Shown in pieces: positions 50,747 to 63,699 of a stretch of 64,000 nt of DNA. Origin of the DNA: Coccinella septempunctata (taxonomy: Eukaryota; Arthropoda; Insecta; Coleoptera; Coccinellidae); contig NC_058194.1 in NCBI RefSeq assembly GCF_907165205.1, positions 1 through 64,000 of the forward strand, given 5' to 3'. The notes beneath the pieces are model-generated. The model saw only the letters and a program-made list of their open reading frames with translations, made no database searches and had not been told where the DNA came from. The position numbers were made by a program, and so were the translations under genes. Within the stretch, counting starts at the first letter, position 1; the number at the start of each line of letters is the position of its first letter.

Positions 50747-52459
50747 TCAAAAATTAGGGAAGGTATGAACGGGAAACTTCGTAGGAAGTAGTATTTCACC
50801 TAATTACACCCAAATCGACGATAAAAACCATAGGTCACGCTTCATATAAGAAAGTCGTTCGGACTCTGAAAATTCCACATATAGTAAAATGTGAGGTTCG
50901 GAGACATAATTTTCTTTTTTTCAAAAATTAGGGAAGGTATGAACGGGAAACTTCGTAGGAAGTAGTATTTCACCTAATTACACCCAAATCGACGATAAAA
51001 ACCATAGGTCACGCTTCATATAAGAAAGTCGTTCGGACTCTGAAAATTCCACATATAGTAAAATGTGAGGTTCGGAGACATAATTTTCTTTTTTTCAAAA
51101 ATTAGGGAAGGTATGAACGGGAAACTTCGTAGGAAGTAGTATTTCACCTAATTACACCCAAATCGACGATAAAAACCATAGGTCACGCTTCATATAAGAA
51201 AGTCGTTCGGACTCTGAAAATTCCACATATAGTAAAATGTGAGGTTCGGAGACATAATTTTCTTTTTTTCAAAAACTAGGGAAGGTATGAACGGGAAACT
51301 TCGTAGGAAGTAGTATCTCACCTAATTCAACCCAAATCGACGATAAAAACCATAGGTCACGTTTCATATAAGAAAGTCGTTCGGACTCTGAAAATTCCAC
51401 ATATAGTAAAATGTGAGGTTCGGAGACATAATTTTCTTTTTTTCAAAAATTAGGGAAGGTATGAACGGGAAACTTCGTAGGAAGTAGTATTTCACCTAAT
51501 TACACCCAAATCGACGATAAAAACCATAGGTCACGCTTCATATAAGAAAGTCGTTCGGACTCTGAAAATTCCACATATAGTAAAACATGATTTTCTTATT
51601 TTTCAAAAACTAGGGAAGGTATGAACGGGAAACTTCGTAGGAAGTAGTATCTCACCTAACTCAACCCAAATCGACGATAAAAACCATAGGTCACGCTTCA
51701 TATAAGAAAGTCGTTCGGACTCTGAAAATTCCACATATAGTAAAATGCGAGGTTCGGAGACATAATTTTCTTTTTTTCAAAAATTAGGGAAGGTATGAAC
51801 GGGAAACTTCGTAGGAAGTAGTATTTCACCTAATTACACCCAAATCGACGATAAAAACCATAGGTCACGCTTCATATAAGAAAGTCGTTCGGACTCTGAA
51901 AATTCCACATATAGTAAAATGTGAGGTTCGGAGACATAATTTTCTTTTTTTCAAAAATTAGGGAAGGTATGAACGGGAAACTTCGTAGGAAGTAGTATTT
52001 CACCTAATTACACCCAAATCGACGATAAAAACCATAGGTCACGCTTCATATAAGAAAGTCGTTCGGACTCTGAAAATTCCACATATAGTAAAACATGATT
52101 TTCTTATTTTTCAAAAATTAGGGAAGGTATGAACGGGAAACTTCGTAGGAAGTAGTATTTCACCTAATTACACCCAAATCGACGATAAAAACCATAGGTC
52201 ACGCTTCATATAAGAAAGTCGTTCGGACTCTGAAAATTCCACATATAGTAAAATGCGAGGTTCGGAGACATAATTTTCTTTTTTTCAAAAATTAGGGAAG
52301 GTATGAACGGGAAACTTCGTAGGAAGTAGTATCTCACCTAATTCAACCCAAATCGACGATAAAAACCATAGGTCACGCTTCATATAAGAAAGTCGTTCGG
52401 ACTCTGAAAATTCCACATATAGTAAAATGTGAGGTTCGAGGACATGATTTTCTTATTTT
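50747..52459 (+). repeat. Irregular block, 10 monomers
   Basis: Order is T T T L T(s) K(g) T T(s) T(g) L[cgcttc] ending gaggacatg. It stands where an A block is expected but lacks the gat, ggaaaac and gggagac monomers. It instead matches the tail of the 26031-28425 block, so it looks like a segment from the zone upstream of 28.4 kb. Confidence 0.93.
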
Positions 52460-52984
52460 TCAAAAATTAGGGAAGGTATGAACGGGAAACTTCGTAGGAA
52501 GTAGTATCTTACCTAATTCAACCCAAATCGACGATAAAAACCATGGGTCACGCTTCATATAAAAAAGTCGTTCGGACTCTGAAAATTCCACATATAGTAA
52601 AATGTGAGGTTCGAGGACATGATTTTCGTATTTTTCAAAAATTAGCAGAGTTATGAACGGAAAACTTCCTAGGAAGTGGTATCTCACCTAATTCAACCCA
52701 AATCGACGATAAAAACCATAGGTCACGCTTCATATAAGAAAGTCGTTCGGACTCGGAAAATTCCACATATGGTGAAATGTGAGGTTCGAGCGACATGATT
52801 TCCTCATTTTTCAAAAACTACTGAAGGAATGTTCGAAAAACATCTCAGGACGTAGTATCGTACCTATACCAACTCAAATTAATGATAAAAACCATAGGTC
52901 ACGCTTCATATAAGAAAGTCGTTCGGACTCTGAAAATTCCACATATAGTAAAATGTGAGGTTCGGAGACATAATTTTCTTATTT
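52460..52984 (+). repeat. Marker cassette 14 (beta-gamma-delta, aaaaaag beta)
   Basis: Units start at 52460, 52635 and 52811. beta is the aaaaaag, aattcaaccc form shared with 28426 and 56439. delta has a private caaattaatg. No alpha precedes it. Confidence 0.95.
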
Positions 52985-55900
52985 TCAAAAATTAGGGAAG
53001 GTATGAACGGGAAACTTCGTAGGAAGTAGTATTTCACCTAATTACACCCAAATCGACGATAAAAACCATAGGTCACGCTTCATATAAGAAAGTCGTTCGG
53101 ACTCTGAAAATTCCACATATAGTAAAATGTGAGGTTCGGAGACATAATTTTCTTTTTTTCAAAAATTAGGGAAGGTATGAACGGGAAACTTCGTAGGAAG
53201 TAGTATTTCACCTAATTACACCCAAATCGACGATAAAAACCATAGGTCACGCTTCATATAAGAAAGTCGTTCGGACTCTGAAAATTCCACATATAGTAAA
53301 ATGTGAGGTTCGGAGACATAATTTTCTTTTTTTCCAAAAATTAGGGAAGGTATGAACGGGAAACTTCGTAGGAAGTAGTATTTCACCTAATTACACCCAA
53401 ATCGACGATAAAAACCATAGGTCACGCTTCATATAAGAAAGTCGTTCGGACTCTGAAAATTCCACATATAGTAAAATGTGAGGTTCGGAGACATAATTTT
53501 CTTTTTTTCAAAAACTAGGGAAGGTATGAACGGGAAACTTCGTAGGAAGTAGTATCTCACCTAATTCAACCCAAATCGACGATAAAAACCATAGGTCACG
53601 TTTCATATAAGAAAGTCGTTCGGACTCTGAAAATTCCACATATAGTAAAATGTGAGGTTCGGAGACATAATTTTCTTTTTTTCAAAAATTAGGGAAGGTA
53701 TGAACGGGAAACTTCGTAGGAAGTAGTATTCCACCTAATTACACCCAAATCGACGATAAAAACCATAGGTCACGCTTCATATAAGAAAGTCGTTCGGACT
53801 CTGAAAATTCCACATATAGTAAAATGTGAGGTTCGGAGACATAATTTTCTTTTTTTCAAAAATTAGGGATGGTATGAACGGGAAACTTCGTAGGAAGTAG
53901 TATTTCACCTAATTACACCCAAATCGACGATAAAAACCATAGGTCACGCTTCATATAAGAAAGTCGTTCGGACTCTGAAAATTCCACATATAGTAAAATG
54001 TGAGGTTCGGAGACATAATTTTCTTTTTTTCAAAAATTAGGGATGGTATGAACGGGAAACTTCGTAGGAAGTAGTATTTCACCTAATTACACCCAAATCG
54101 ACGATAAAAACCATAGGTCACGCTTCATATAAGAATGTCGTTCGGACTCTGAAAATTCCACATATAGTAAAATGTGAGGTTCGGAGACATAATTTTCTTT
54201 TTTTCAAAAATTAGGGATGGTATGAACGGGAAACTTCGTAGGAAGTAGTATTTCACCTAATTACACCCAAATCGACGATAAAAACCATAGGTCACGCTTC
54301 ATATAAGAAAGTCGTTCGGACTCTGAAAATTCCACATATAGTAAAATGCGAGGTTCGGAGACATAATTTTCTTTTTTTCAAAAATTAGGGAAGGTATGAA
54401 CGGGAAACTTCGTAGGAAGTAGTATTTCACCTAATTACACCCAAATCGACGATAAAAACCATAGGTCACGCTTCATATAAGAAAGTCGTTCGGACTCTGA
54501 AAATTCCACATATAGTAAAATGTGAGGTTCGGAGACATAATTTTCTTTTTTTCAAAAATTAGGGAAGGTATGAACGGGAAACTTCGTAGGAAGTAGTATT
54601 TCACCTAATCACACCCAAATCGACGATAAAAACCATAGGTCACGCTTCATATAAGAAAGTCGTTCGGACTCTGAAAATTCCACATATAGTAAAATGTGAG
54701 GTTCGGAGACATAATTTTCTTATTTTCAAAAATTAGGGAAGGTATGAACGGGAAACTTCGTAGGAAGTAGTATTTCACCTAATTACACCCAAATCGACGA
54801 TAAAAACCATAGGTCACGCTTCATATAAGAAAGTCGTTCGGACTCTGAAAATTCCACATATAGTAAAATGTGAGGTTCGGAGACATAATTTTCTTTTTTT
54901 CAAAAATTAGGGAAGGTATGAACGGGAAACTTCGTAGGAAGTAGTATTTCACCTAATTACACCCAAATCGACGATAAAAACCATAGGTCACGCTTCATAT
55001 AAGAAAGTCGTTCGGACTCTGAAAATTCCACATATAGTAAAATGTGAGGTTCGGAGACATAATTTTCTTTTTTTCAAAAATTAGGGAAGGTATGAACGGG
55101 AAACTTCGTAGGAAGTAGTATTTCACCTAATTACACCCAAATCGACGATAAAAACCATAGGTCACGCTTCATATAAGAAAGTCGTTCGGACTCTGAAAAT
55201 TCCACATATAGTAAAATGTGAGGTTCGGAGACATAATTTTCTTTTTTTCAAAAACTAGGGAAGGTATGAACGGGAAACTTCGTAGGAAGTAGTATCTCAC
55301 CTAATTCAACCCAAATCGACGATAAAAACCATAGGTCACGTTTCATATAAGAAAGTCGTTCGGACTCTGAAAATTCCACATATAGTAAAATGTGAGGTTC
55401 GGAGACATAATTTTCTTTTTTTCAAAAATTAGGGAAGGTATGAACGGGAAACTTCGTAGGAAGTAGTATTTCACCTAATTACACCCAAATCGACGATAAA
55501 AACCATAGGTCACGCTTCATATAAGAAAGTCGTTCGGACTCTGAAAATTCCACATATAGTAAAACATGATTTTCTTATTTTTCAAAAACTAGAGAAGGTA
55601 TGAACGGGAAACTTCGTAGGAAGTAGTATCTCACCTAACTCAACCCAAATCGACGATAAAAACCATAGGTCACGCTTCATATAAGAAAGTCGTTCGGACT
55701 CTGAAAATTCCACATATAGTAAAATGCGAGGTTCGGAGACATAATTTTCTTTTTTTCAAAAATTAGGGAAGGTATGAACGGGAAACTTCGTAGGAAGTAG
55801 TATTTCACCTAATTACACCCAAATCGACGATAAAAACCATAGGTCACGCTTCATATAAGAAAGTCGTTCGGACTCTGAAAATTCCACATATAGTAAAATG

Positions 55901-56438
55901 TGAGGTTCGGAGACATAATTTTCTTTTTTTCAAAAATTAGGGAAGGTATGAACGGGAAACTTCGTAGGAAGTAGTATTTCACCTAATTACACCCAAATCG
56001 ACGATAAAAACCATAGGTCACGCTTCATATAAGAAAGTCGTTCGGACTCTGAAAATTCCACATATAGTAAAACATGATTTTCTTATTTTTCAAAAATTAG
56101 GGAAGGTATGAACGGGAAACTTCGTAGGAAGTAGTATTTCACCTAATCACACCCAAATCGACGATAAAAACCATAGGTCACGCTTCATATAAGAAAGTCG
56201 TTCGGACTCTGAAAATTCCACATATAGTAAAATGCGAGGTTCGGAGACATAATTTTCTTTTTTTCAAAAATTAGGGAAGGTATGAACGGGAAACTTCGTA
56301 GGAAGTAGTATTTCACCTAATTACACCCAAATCGACGATAAAAACCATAGGTCACGCTTCATATAAGAAAGTCGTTCGGACTCTGAAAATTCCACATATA
56401 GTAAAATGTGAGGTTCGAGGACATGATTTTCTTATTTT
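52985..56438 (+). repeat. Hybrid block, 20 monomers
   Basis: Order is T T T[linker CC] L T[tattccacc] T[gat] T[gat, aatg] T[gat](g) T C, then T[after ttattttc] T T L T(s) K(g)[agagaagg] T T(s) C(g) T ending gaggacatg. The first part is a 15-mer A block. At about 54.2-54.7 kb it switches to the T T T L T(s) K(g) series seen at 26.8-28.4 and 50.7-52.4 kb. A monomer after the switch starts with ttattttc, a linker otherwise found directly after delta, so a cassette seems to have been lost at the junction. Confidence 0.92.
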
Positions 56439-56963
56439 TCAAAAATTAGGGAAGGTATGAACGGGAAACTTCGTAGGAAGTAGTATCTTACCTAATTCAA
56501 CCCAAATCGACGATAAAAACCATGGGTCACGCTTCATATAAAAAAGTCGTTCGGACTCTGAAAATTCCACATATAGTAAAATGTGAGGTTCGAGGACATG
56601 ATTTTCGTATTTTTCAAAAATTAGCAGAGTTATGAACGGAAAACTTCCTAGGAAGTGGTATCTCACCTAATTCAACCCAAATCGACGATAAAAACCATAG
56701 GTCACGCTTCATATAAGAAAGTCGTTCGGACTCGGAAAATTCCACATATGGTGAAATGTGAGGTTCGAGCGACATGATTTCCTCATTTTTCAAAAACTAC
56801 TGAAGGAATGTTCGAAAAACATCTCAGGACGTAGTATCGTACCTATACCAACTCAAATCAATGATAAAAACCATAGGTCACGCTTCATATAAGAAAGTCG
56901 TTCGGACTCTGAAAATTCCACATATAGTAAAATGTGAGGTTCGGAGACATAATTTTCTTATTT
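56439..56963 (+). repeat. Marker cassette 15 (beta-gamma-delta), start of A block
   Basis: Units start at 56439, 56614 and 56790, in the aaaaaag beta form. It is 28,013 bp downstream of cassette 7 and 3,979 bp downstream of cassette 14, and is followed by the same A-block order as both. Confidence 0.95.
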
Positions 56964-58865
56964 TCAAAAATTAGGGAAGGTATGAACGGGAAACTTCGTA
57001 GGAAGTAGTATTTCACCTAATTACACCCAAATCGACGATAAAAACCATAGGTCACGCTTCATATAAGAAAGTCGTTCGGACTCTGAAAATTCCACATATA
57101 GTAAAATGTGAGGTTCGGAGACATAATTTTCTTTTTTTCAAAAATTAGGGAAGGTATGAACGGGAAACTTCGTAGGAAGTAGTATTTCACCTAATTACAC
57201 CCAAATCGACGATAAAAACCATAGGTCACGCTTCATATAAGAAAGTCGTTCGGACTCTGAAAATTCCACATATAGTAAAATGTGAGGTTCGGAGACATAA
57301 TTTTCTTTTTTTCCAAAAATTAGGGAAGGTATGAACGGGAAACTTCGTAGGAAGTAGTATTTCACCTAATTACACCCAAATCGACGATAAAAACCATAGG
57401 TCACGCTTCATATAAGAAAGTCGTTCGGACTCTGAAAATTCCACATATAGTAAAATGTGAGGTTCGGAGACATAATTTTCTTTTTTTCAAAAACTAGGGA
57501 AGGTATGAACGGGAAACTTCGTAGGAAGTAGTATCTCACCTAATTCAACCCAAATCGACGATAAAAACCATAGGTCACGTTTCATATAAGAAAGTCGTTC
57601 GGACTCTGAAAATTCCACATATAGTAAAATGTGAGGTTCGGAGACATAATTTTCTTTTTTTCAAAAATTAGGGAAGGTATGAACGGGAAACTTCGTAGGA
57701 AGTAGTATTCCACCTAATTACACCCAAATCGACGATAAAAACCATAGGTCACGCTTCATATAAGAAAGTCGTTCGGACTCTGAAAATTCCACATATAGTA
57801 AAATGTGAGGTTCGGAGACATAATTTTCTTTTTTTCAAAAATTAGGGATGGTATGAACGGGAAACTTCGTAGGAAGTAGTATTTCACCTAATTACACCCA
57901 AATCGACGATAAAAACCATAGGTCACGCTTCATATAAGAAAGTCGTTCGGACTCTGAAAATTCCACATATAGTAAAATGTGAGGTTCGGAGACATAATTT
58001 TCTTTTTTTCAAAAATTAGGGATGGTATGAACGGGAAACTTCGTAGGAAGTAGTATTTCACCTAATTACACCCAAATCGACGATAAAAACCATAGGTCAC
58101 GCTTCATATAAGAATGTCGTTCGGACTCTGAAAATTCCACATATAGTAAAATGTGAGGTTCGGAGACATAATTTTCTTTTTTTCAAAAATTAGGGAAGGT
58201 ATGAACGGAAAACTTCGTAGGAAGTAGTATTTCACCTAATTACACCCAAATCGACGATAAAAACCATAGGTCACGCTTCATATAAGAAAGTCGTTCGGAC
58301 TCTGAAAATTCCACATATAGTAAAACATGATTTTCTTATTTTTCAAAAACTAGGGAAGGTATGAACGGGAGACTTCGTAGGAAGTAGTATCTCACCTAAC
58401 TCAACCCAAATCGACGATAAAAACCATAGGTCACGCTTCATATAAGAAAGTCGTTCGGACTCTGAAAATTCCACATATAGTAAAATGTGAGGTTCGGAGA
58501 CATAATTTTCTTTTTTTCAAAAATTAGGGAAGGTATGAACGGGAAACTTCGTAGGAAGTAGTATTTCACCTAATCACACCCAAATCGACGATAAAAACCA
58601 TAGGTCACGCTTCATATAAGAAAGTCGTTCGGACTCTGAAAATTCCACATATAGTAAAATGCGAGGTTCGGAGACATAATTTTCTTTTTTTCAAAAATTA
58701 GGGAAGGTATGAACGGGAAACTTCGTAGGAAGTAGTATTTCACCTAATTACACCCAAATCGACGATAAAAACCATAGGTCACGCTTCATATAAGAAAGTC
58801 GTTCGGACTCTGAAAATTCCACATATAGTAAAATGTGAGGTTCGGAGACATAATTTTCTTATTTT
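56964..58865 (+). repeat. A block body, 11 monomers (15-mer form)
   Basis: The order matches 28951-30852 with equal length (1,902 bp), including tattccacc, two gat monomers, ggaaaac(s) and gggagac. The linker with the extra base reads TTTCC at 57313-57314, as at 53334-53335, where the 28-kb copy has T8. It is therefore closer to the 52.9-kb head at this site. Confidence 0.96.
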
Positions 58866-59565
58866 TCAAAAATTAGGGAAGGTATGAACGGGAAACTTCG
58901 TAGGAAGTAGTATCTTACCTAATTCAACCCAAATCGACGATAAAAACCATAGGTCACGCTTCATATAAAAAAGTCGTTCGGACTCTGAAAATTCCACATA
59001 TAGTAAAATGTGAGGTTCGAGGACATGATTTTCTTATTCTTCAAAAATTAGGGAAGGTATGAACGGGAAACTTCGTAGGAAGTAGTATCTTACCTAATTC
59101 AATCCAAATCGACGATAAAAACCATGGGTCACGCTTCATATAAGAAAGTCGTTCGGACTCTGAAAATTCCACATATAGTAAAATGTGAGGTTCGAGGACA
59201 TGATTTTCGTATTTTTCAAAAATTAGCAGAGTTATGAACGGAAAACTTCCTAGGAAGTGGTATCTCACCTAATTCAACCCAAATCGACGATAAAAACCAT
59301 AGGTCACGCTTCATATAAGAAAGTCGTTCGGACTCGGAAAATTCCACATATGGTGAAATGTGAGGTTCGAGCGACATGATTTCCTCATTTTTCAAAAACT
59401 ACTGAAGGAATGTTCGAAAAACATCTCAGGACGTAGTATCGTACCTATACCAACTCAAATCAATGATAAAAACCATAGGTCACGCTTCATATAAGAAAGT
59501 CGTTCGGACTCTGAAAATTCCACATATAGTAAAATGTGAGGTTCGGAGACATAATTTTCTTATTT
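58866..59565 (+). repeat. Marker cassette 16 (alpha-beta-gamma-delta), start of B block
   Basis: Units start at 58866, 59041, 59216 and 59392, with the A-to-B linker ttattcttc before beta. The alpha-beta-gamma-delta order is complete and I see no private change. Confidence 0.96.
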
Positions 59566-62500
59566 TCAAAAATTAGGGAAGGTATGAACGGGAAACTTCG
59601 TAGGAAGTAGTATTTCACCTAATTACACCCAAATCGACGATAAAAACCATAGGTCACGCTTCATATAAGAAAGTCGTTCGGACTCTGAAAATTCCACATA
59701 TAGTAAAATGTGAGGTTCGGAGACATAATTTTCTTTTTTTCAAAAATTAGGGAAGGTATGAACGGGAAACTTCGTAGGAAGTAGTATTTCACCTAATTAC
59801 ACCCAAATCGACGATAAAAACCATAGGTCACGCTTCATATAAGAAAGTCGTTCGGACTCTGAAAATTCCACATATAGTAAAATGTGAGGTTCGGAGACAT
59901 AATTTTCTTTTTTTCAAAAATTAGGGAAGGTATGAACGGGAAACTTCGTAGGAAGTAGTATCTCACCTAATTCAACCCAAATCGACCATAAAAACCATAG
60001 GTCACGTTTCATATAAGAAAGTCGTTCGGACTCTGAAAATTCCACATATAGTAAAATGTGAGGTTCGGAGACATAATTTTCTTTTTTTCAAAAATTAGGG
60101 AAGGTATGAACGGGAAACTTCGTAGGAAGTAGTATTTCACCTAATTACACCCAAATCGACGATAAAAACCATAGGTCACGCTTCATATAAGAAAGTCGTT
60201 CGGACTCTGAAAATTCCACATATAGTAAAATGCGAGGTTCGGAGACATAATTTTCTTTTTTTCAAAAATTAGGGAAGGTATGAACGGGAAACTTCGTAGG
60301 AAGTAGTATTTCACCTAATTACACCCAAATCGACGATAAAAACCATAGGTCACGCTTCATATAAGAAAGTCGTTCGGACTCTGAAAATTCCACATATAGT
60401 AAAACATGATTTTCTTATTTTTCAAAAACTAGGGAAGGTATGAACGGGAAACTTCGTAGGAAGTAGTATCTCACCTAACTCAACCCAAATCGACGATAAA
60501 AACCATAGGTCACGCTTCATATAAGAAAGTCGTTCGGACTCTGAAAATTCCACATATAGTAAAATGTGAGGTTCGGAGACATAATTTTCTTCTTTTCAAA
60601 AATTAGGGAAGGTATGAACGGGAAACTTCGTAGGAAGTAGTATTTCACCTAATCACACCCAAATCGACGATAAAAACCATAGGTCACGCTTCATATAAGA
60701 AAGTCGTTCGGACTCTGAAAATTCCACATATAGTAAAATGCGAGGTTCGGAGACATAATTTTCTTTTTTTCAAAAATTAGGGAAGGTATGAACGGGAAAC
60801 TTCGTAGGAAGTAGTATTTCACCTAATTACACCCAAATCGACGATAAAAACCATAGGTCACGCTTCATATAAGAAAGTCGTTCGGACTCTGAAAATTCCA
60901 CATATAGTAAAACATGATTTTCTTATTTTTCAAAAATTAGGGAAGGTATGAACGGGAAACTTCGTAGGAAGTAGTATTTCACCTAATCACACCCAAATCG
61001 ACGATAAAAACCATAGGTCACGCTTCATATAAGAAAGTCGTTCGGACTCTGAAAATTCCACATATAGTAAAATGCGAGGTTCGGAGACATAATTTTCTTT
61101 TTTTCAGAAATTAGGGAAGGTATGAACGGGAAACTTCGTAGGAAGTAGTATTTCACCTAATTACACCCAAATCGACGATAAAAACCATAGGTCACGCTTC
61201 ATATAAGAAAGTCGTTCGGACTCTGAAAATTCCACATATAGTAAAATGTGAGGTTCGGAGACATAATTTTCTTTTTTTCAAAAATTAGGGAAGGTATGAA
61301 CGGGAAACTTCGTAGGAAGTAGTATTTCACCTAATTACACCCAAATCGACGATAAAAACCATAGGTCACGCTTCATATAAGAAAGTCGTTCGGACTCTGA
61401 AAATTCCACATATAGTAAAATGTGAGGTTCGGAGACATAATTTTCTTTTTTTCAAAAATTAGGGAAGGTATGAACGGGAAACTTCGTAGGAAGTAGTATT
61501 TCACCTAATTACACCCAAATCGACGATAAAAACCATAGGTCACGCCTCATATAAGAAAGTCGTTCGGACTCTGAAAATTCCACATATAGTAAAATGTGAG
61601 GTTCGGAGACATAATTTTCTTTTTTTCAAAAATTAGGGAAGGTATGAACGGGAAACTTCGTAGGAAGTAGTATTTCACCTAATTACACCCAAATCGACGA
61701 TAAAAACCATAGGTCACGCTTCATATAAGAAAGTCGTTCGGACTCTGAAAATTCCACATATAGTAAAACATGATTTTCTTATTTTTCAAAAATTAGGGAA
61801 GGTATGAACGGGAAACTTCGTAGGAAGTAGTATTTCACCTAATCACACCCAAATCGACGATAAAAACCATAGGTCACGCTTCATATAAGAAAGTCGTTCG
61901 GACTCTGAAAATTCCACATATAGTAAAATGCGAGGTTCGGAGACATAATTTTCTTTTTTTCAAAAATTAGGGAAGGTATGAACGGGAAACTTCGTAGGAA
62001 GTAGTATTTCACCTAATTACACCCAAATCGACGATAAAAACCATAGGTCACGCTTCATATAAGAAAGTCGTTCGGACTCTGAAAATTCCACATATAGTAA
62101 AATGTGAGGTTCGGAGACATAATTTTCTTTTTTTCAAAAATTAGGGAAGGTATGAACGGGAAACTTCGTAGGAAGTAGTATTTCACCTAATTACACCCAA
62201 ATCGACGATAAAAACCATAGGTCACGCTTCATATAAGAAAGTCGTTCGGACTCTGAAAATTCCACATACAGTAAAATGTGAGGTTCGGAGACATAATTTT
62301 CTTTTTTTCAAAAATTAGGGAAGGTATGAACGGGAAACTTCGTAGGAAGTAGTATTTCACCTAATTACACCCAAATCGACGATAAAAACCATAGGTCACG
62401 CCTCATATAAGAAAGTCGTTCGGACTCTGAAAATTCCACATATAGTAAAATGTGAGGTTCGGAGACATAATTTTCTTTTTTTCAAAAATTAGGGAAGGTA

Positions 62501-63699
62501 TGAACGGGAAACTTCGTAGGAAGTAGTATTTCACCTAATTACACCCAAATCGACGATAAAAACCATACGTCACGCTTCATATAAGAAAGTCGTTCGGACT
62601 CTGAAAATTCCACATATAGTAAAATGTGAGGTTCGGAGACATAATTTTCTTTTTTTCAAAAATTAGGGAAGGTATGAACGGGAAACTTCGTAGGAAGTAG
62701 TATCTCACCTAATTCAACCCAAATCGACGATAAAAACTATAGGTCACGTTTCATATAAGAAAGTCGTTCGGACTCTGAAAATTCCACATATAGTAAAATG
62801 TGAGGTTCGGAGACATAATTTTCTTTTTTTCAAAATTAGGGAAGGTATGAACGGGAAACTTCGTAGGAAGTAGTATTTCACCTAATTACAACCAAATCGA
62901 CGATAAAAACCATAGGTCACGCTTCATATAAGAAAGTCGTTCGGACTCTGAAAATTCCACATATAGTAAAATGTGAGGTTCGGAGACATAATTTTCTTTT
63001 TTTCAAAAATTAGGGAAGGTATGAACGGGAAACTTCGTAGGAAGTAGTATTTCACCTAATTACACCCAAATCGACGATAAAAACCATAGGTCACGCTTCA
63101 TATAAGAATGTCGTTCGGACTCTGAAAATTCCACATATAGTAAAATGTGAGGTTCGGAGACATAATTTTCTTTTTTTCAAAAATTAGGGAAGGTATGAAC
63201 GGGAAACTTCGTAGGAAGTAGTATTTCACCTAATTACACCCAAATCGACGATAAAAACCATAGGTCACGCTTCATATAAGAAAGTCGTTCGGACTCTGAA
63301 AATTCCACATATAGTAAAATGCGAGGTTCGGAGACATAATTTTCTTTTTTTCAAAAATTAGGGAAGGTATGAACGGGAAACTTCGTAGGAAGTAGTATTT
63401 CACCTAATTACACCCAAATCGACGATAAAAACCATAGGTCACGCTCCATATAAGAAAGTCGTTCGGACTCTGAAAATTCCACATATAGTAAAATGTGAGG
63501 TTCGGAGACATAATTTTCTTTTTTTCAAAAATTAGGGAAGGTATGAACGGGAAACTTCGTAGGAAGTAGTATTTCACCTAATTACACCCAAATCGACGAT
63601 AAAAACCATAGGTCACGCTTCATATAAGAAAGTCGTTCGGACTCTGAAAATTCCACATATAGTAAAATGTGAGGTTCGGAGACATAATTTTCTTATTTT
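59566..63699 (+). repeat. B block body, 24 monomers (28-mer form)
   Basis: Order is T T L[accataaaa] T(g) T(s) K C(g)[cttcttttc] T(s) C(g) T[cagaaa] T T[cctc] T(s) C(g) T T[cataca] T[cctc] T[catacg] L[aactata] P T[aatg] T(g) T[ctcc] T. It is two monomers shorter than 31553-36035, one lost from the T run before L and one after the first C(g). The L begins aaaaatta rather than aaaacta, and P has regained gtcg. Both suggest patchy conversion. Confidence 0.94.
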
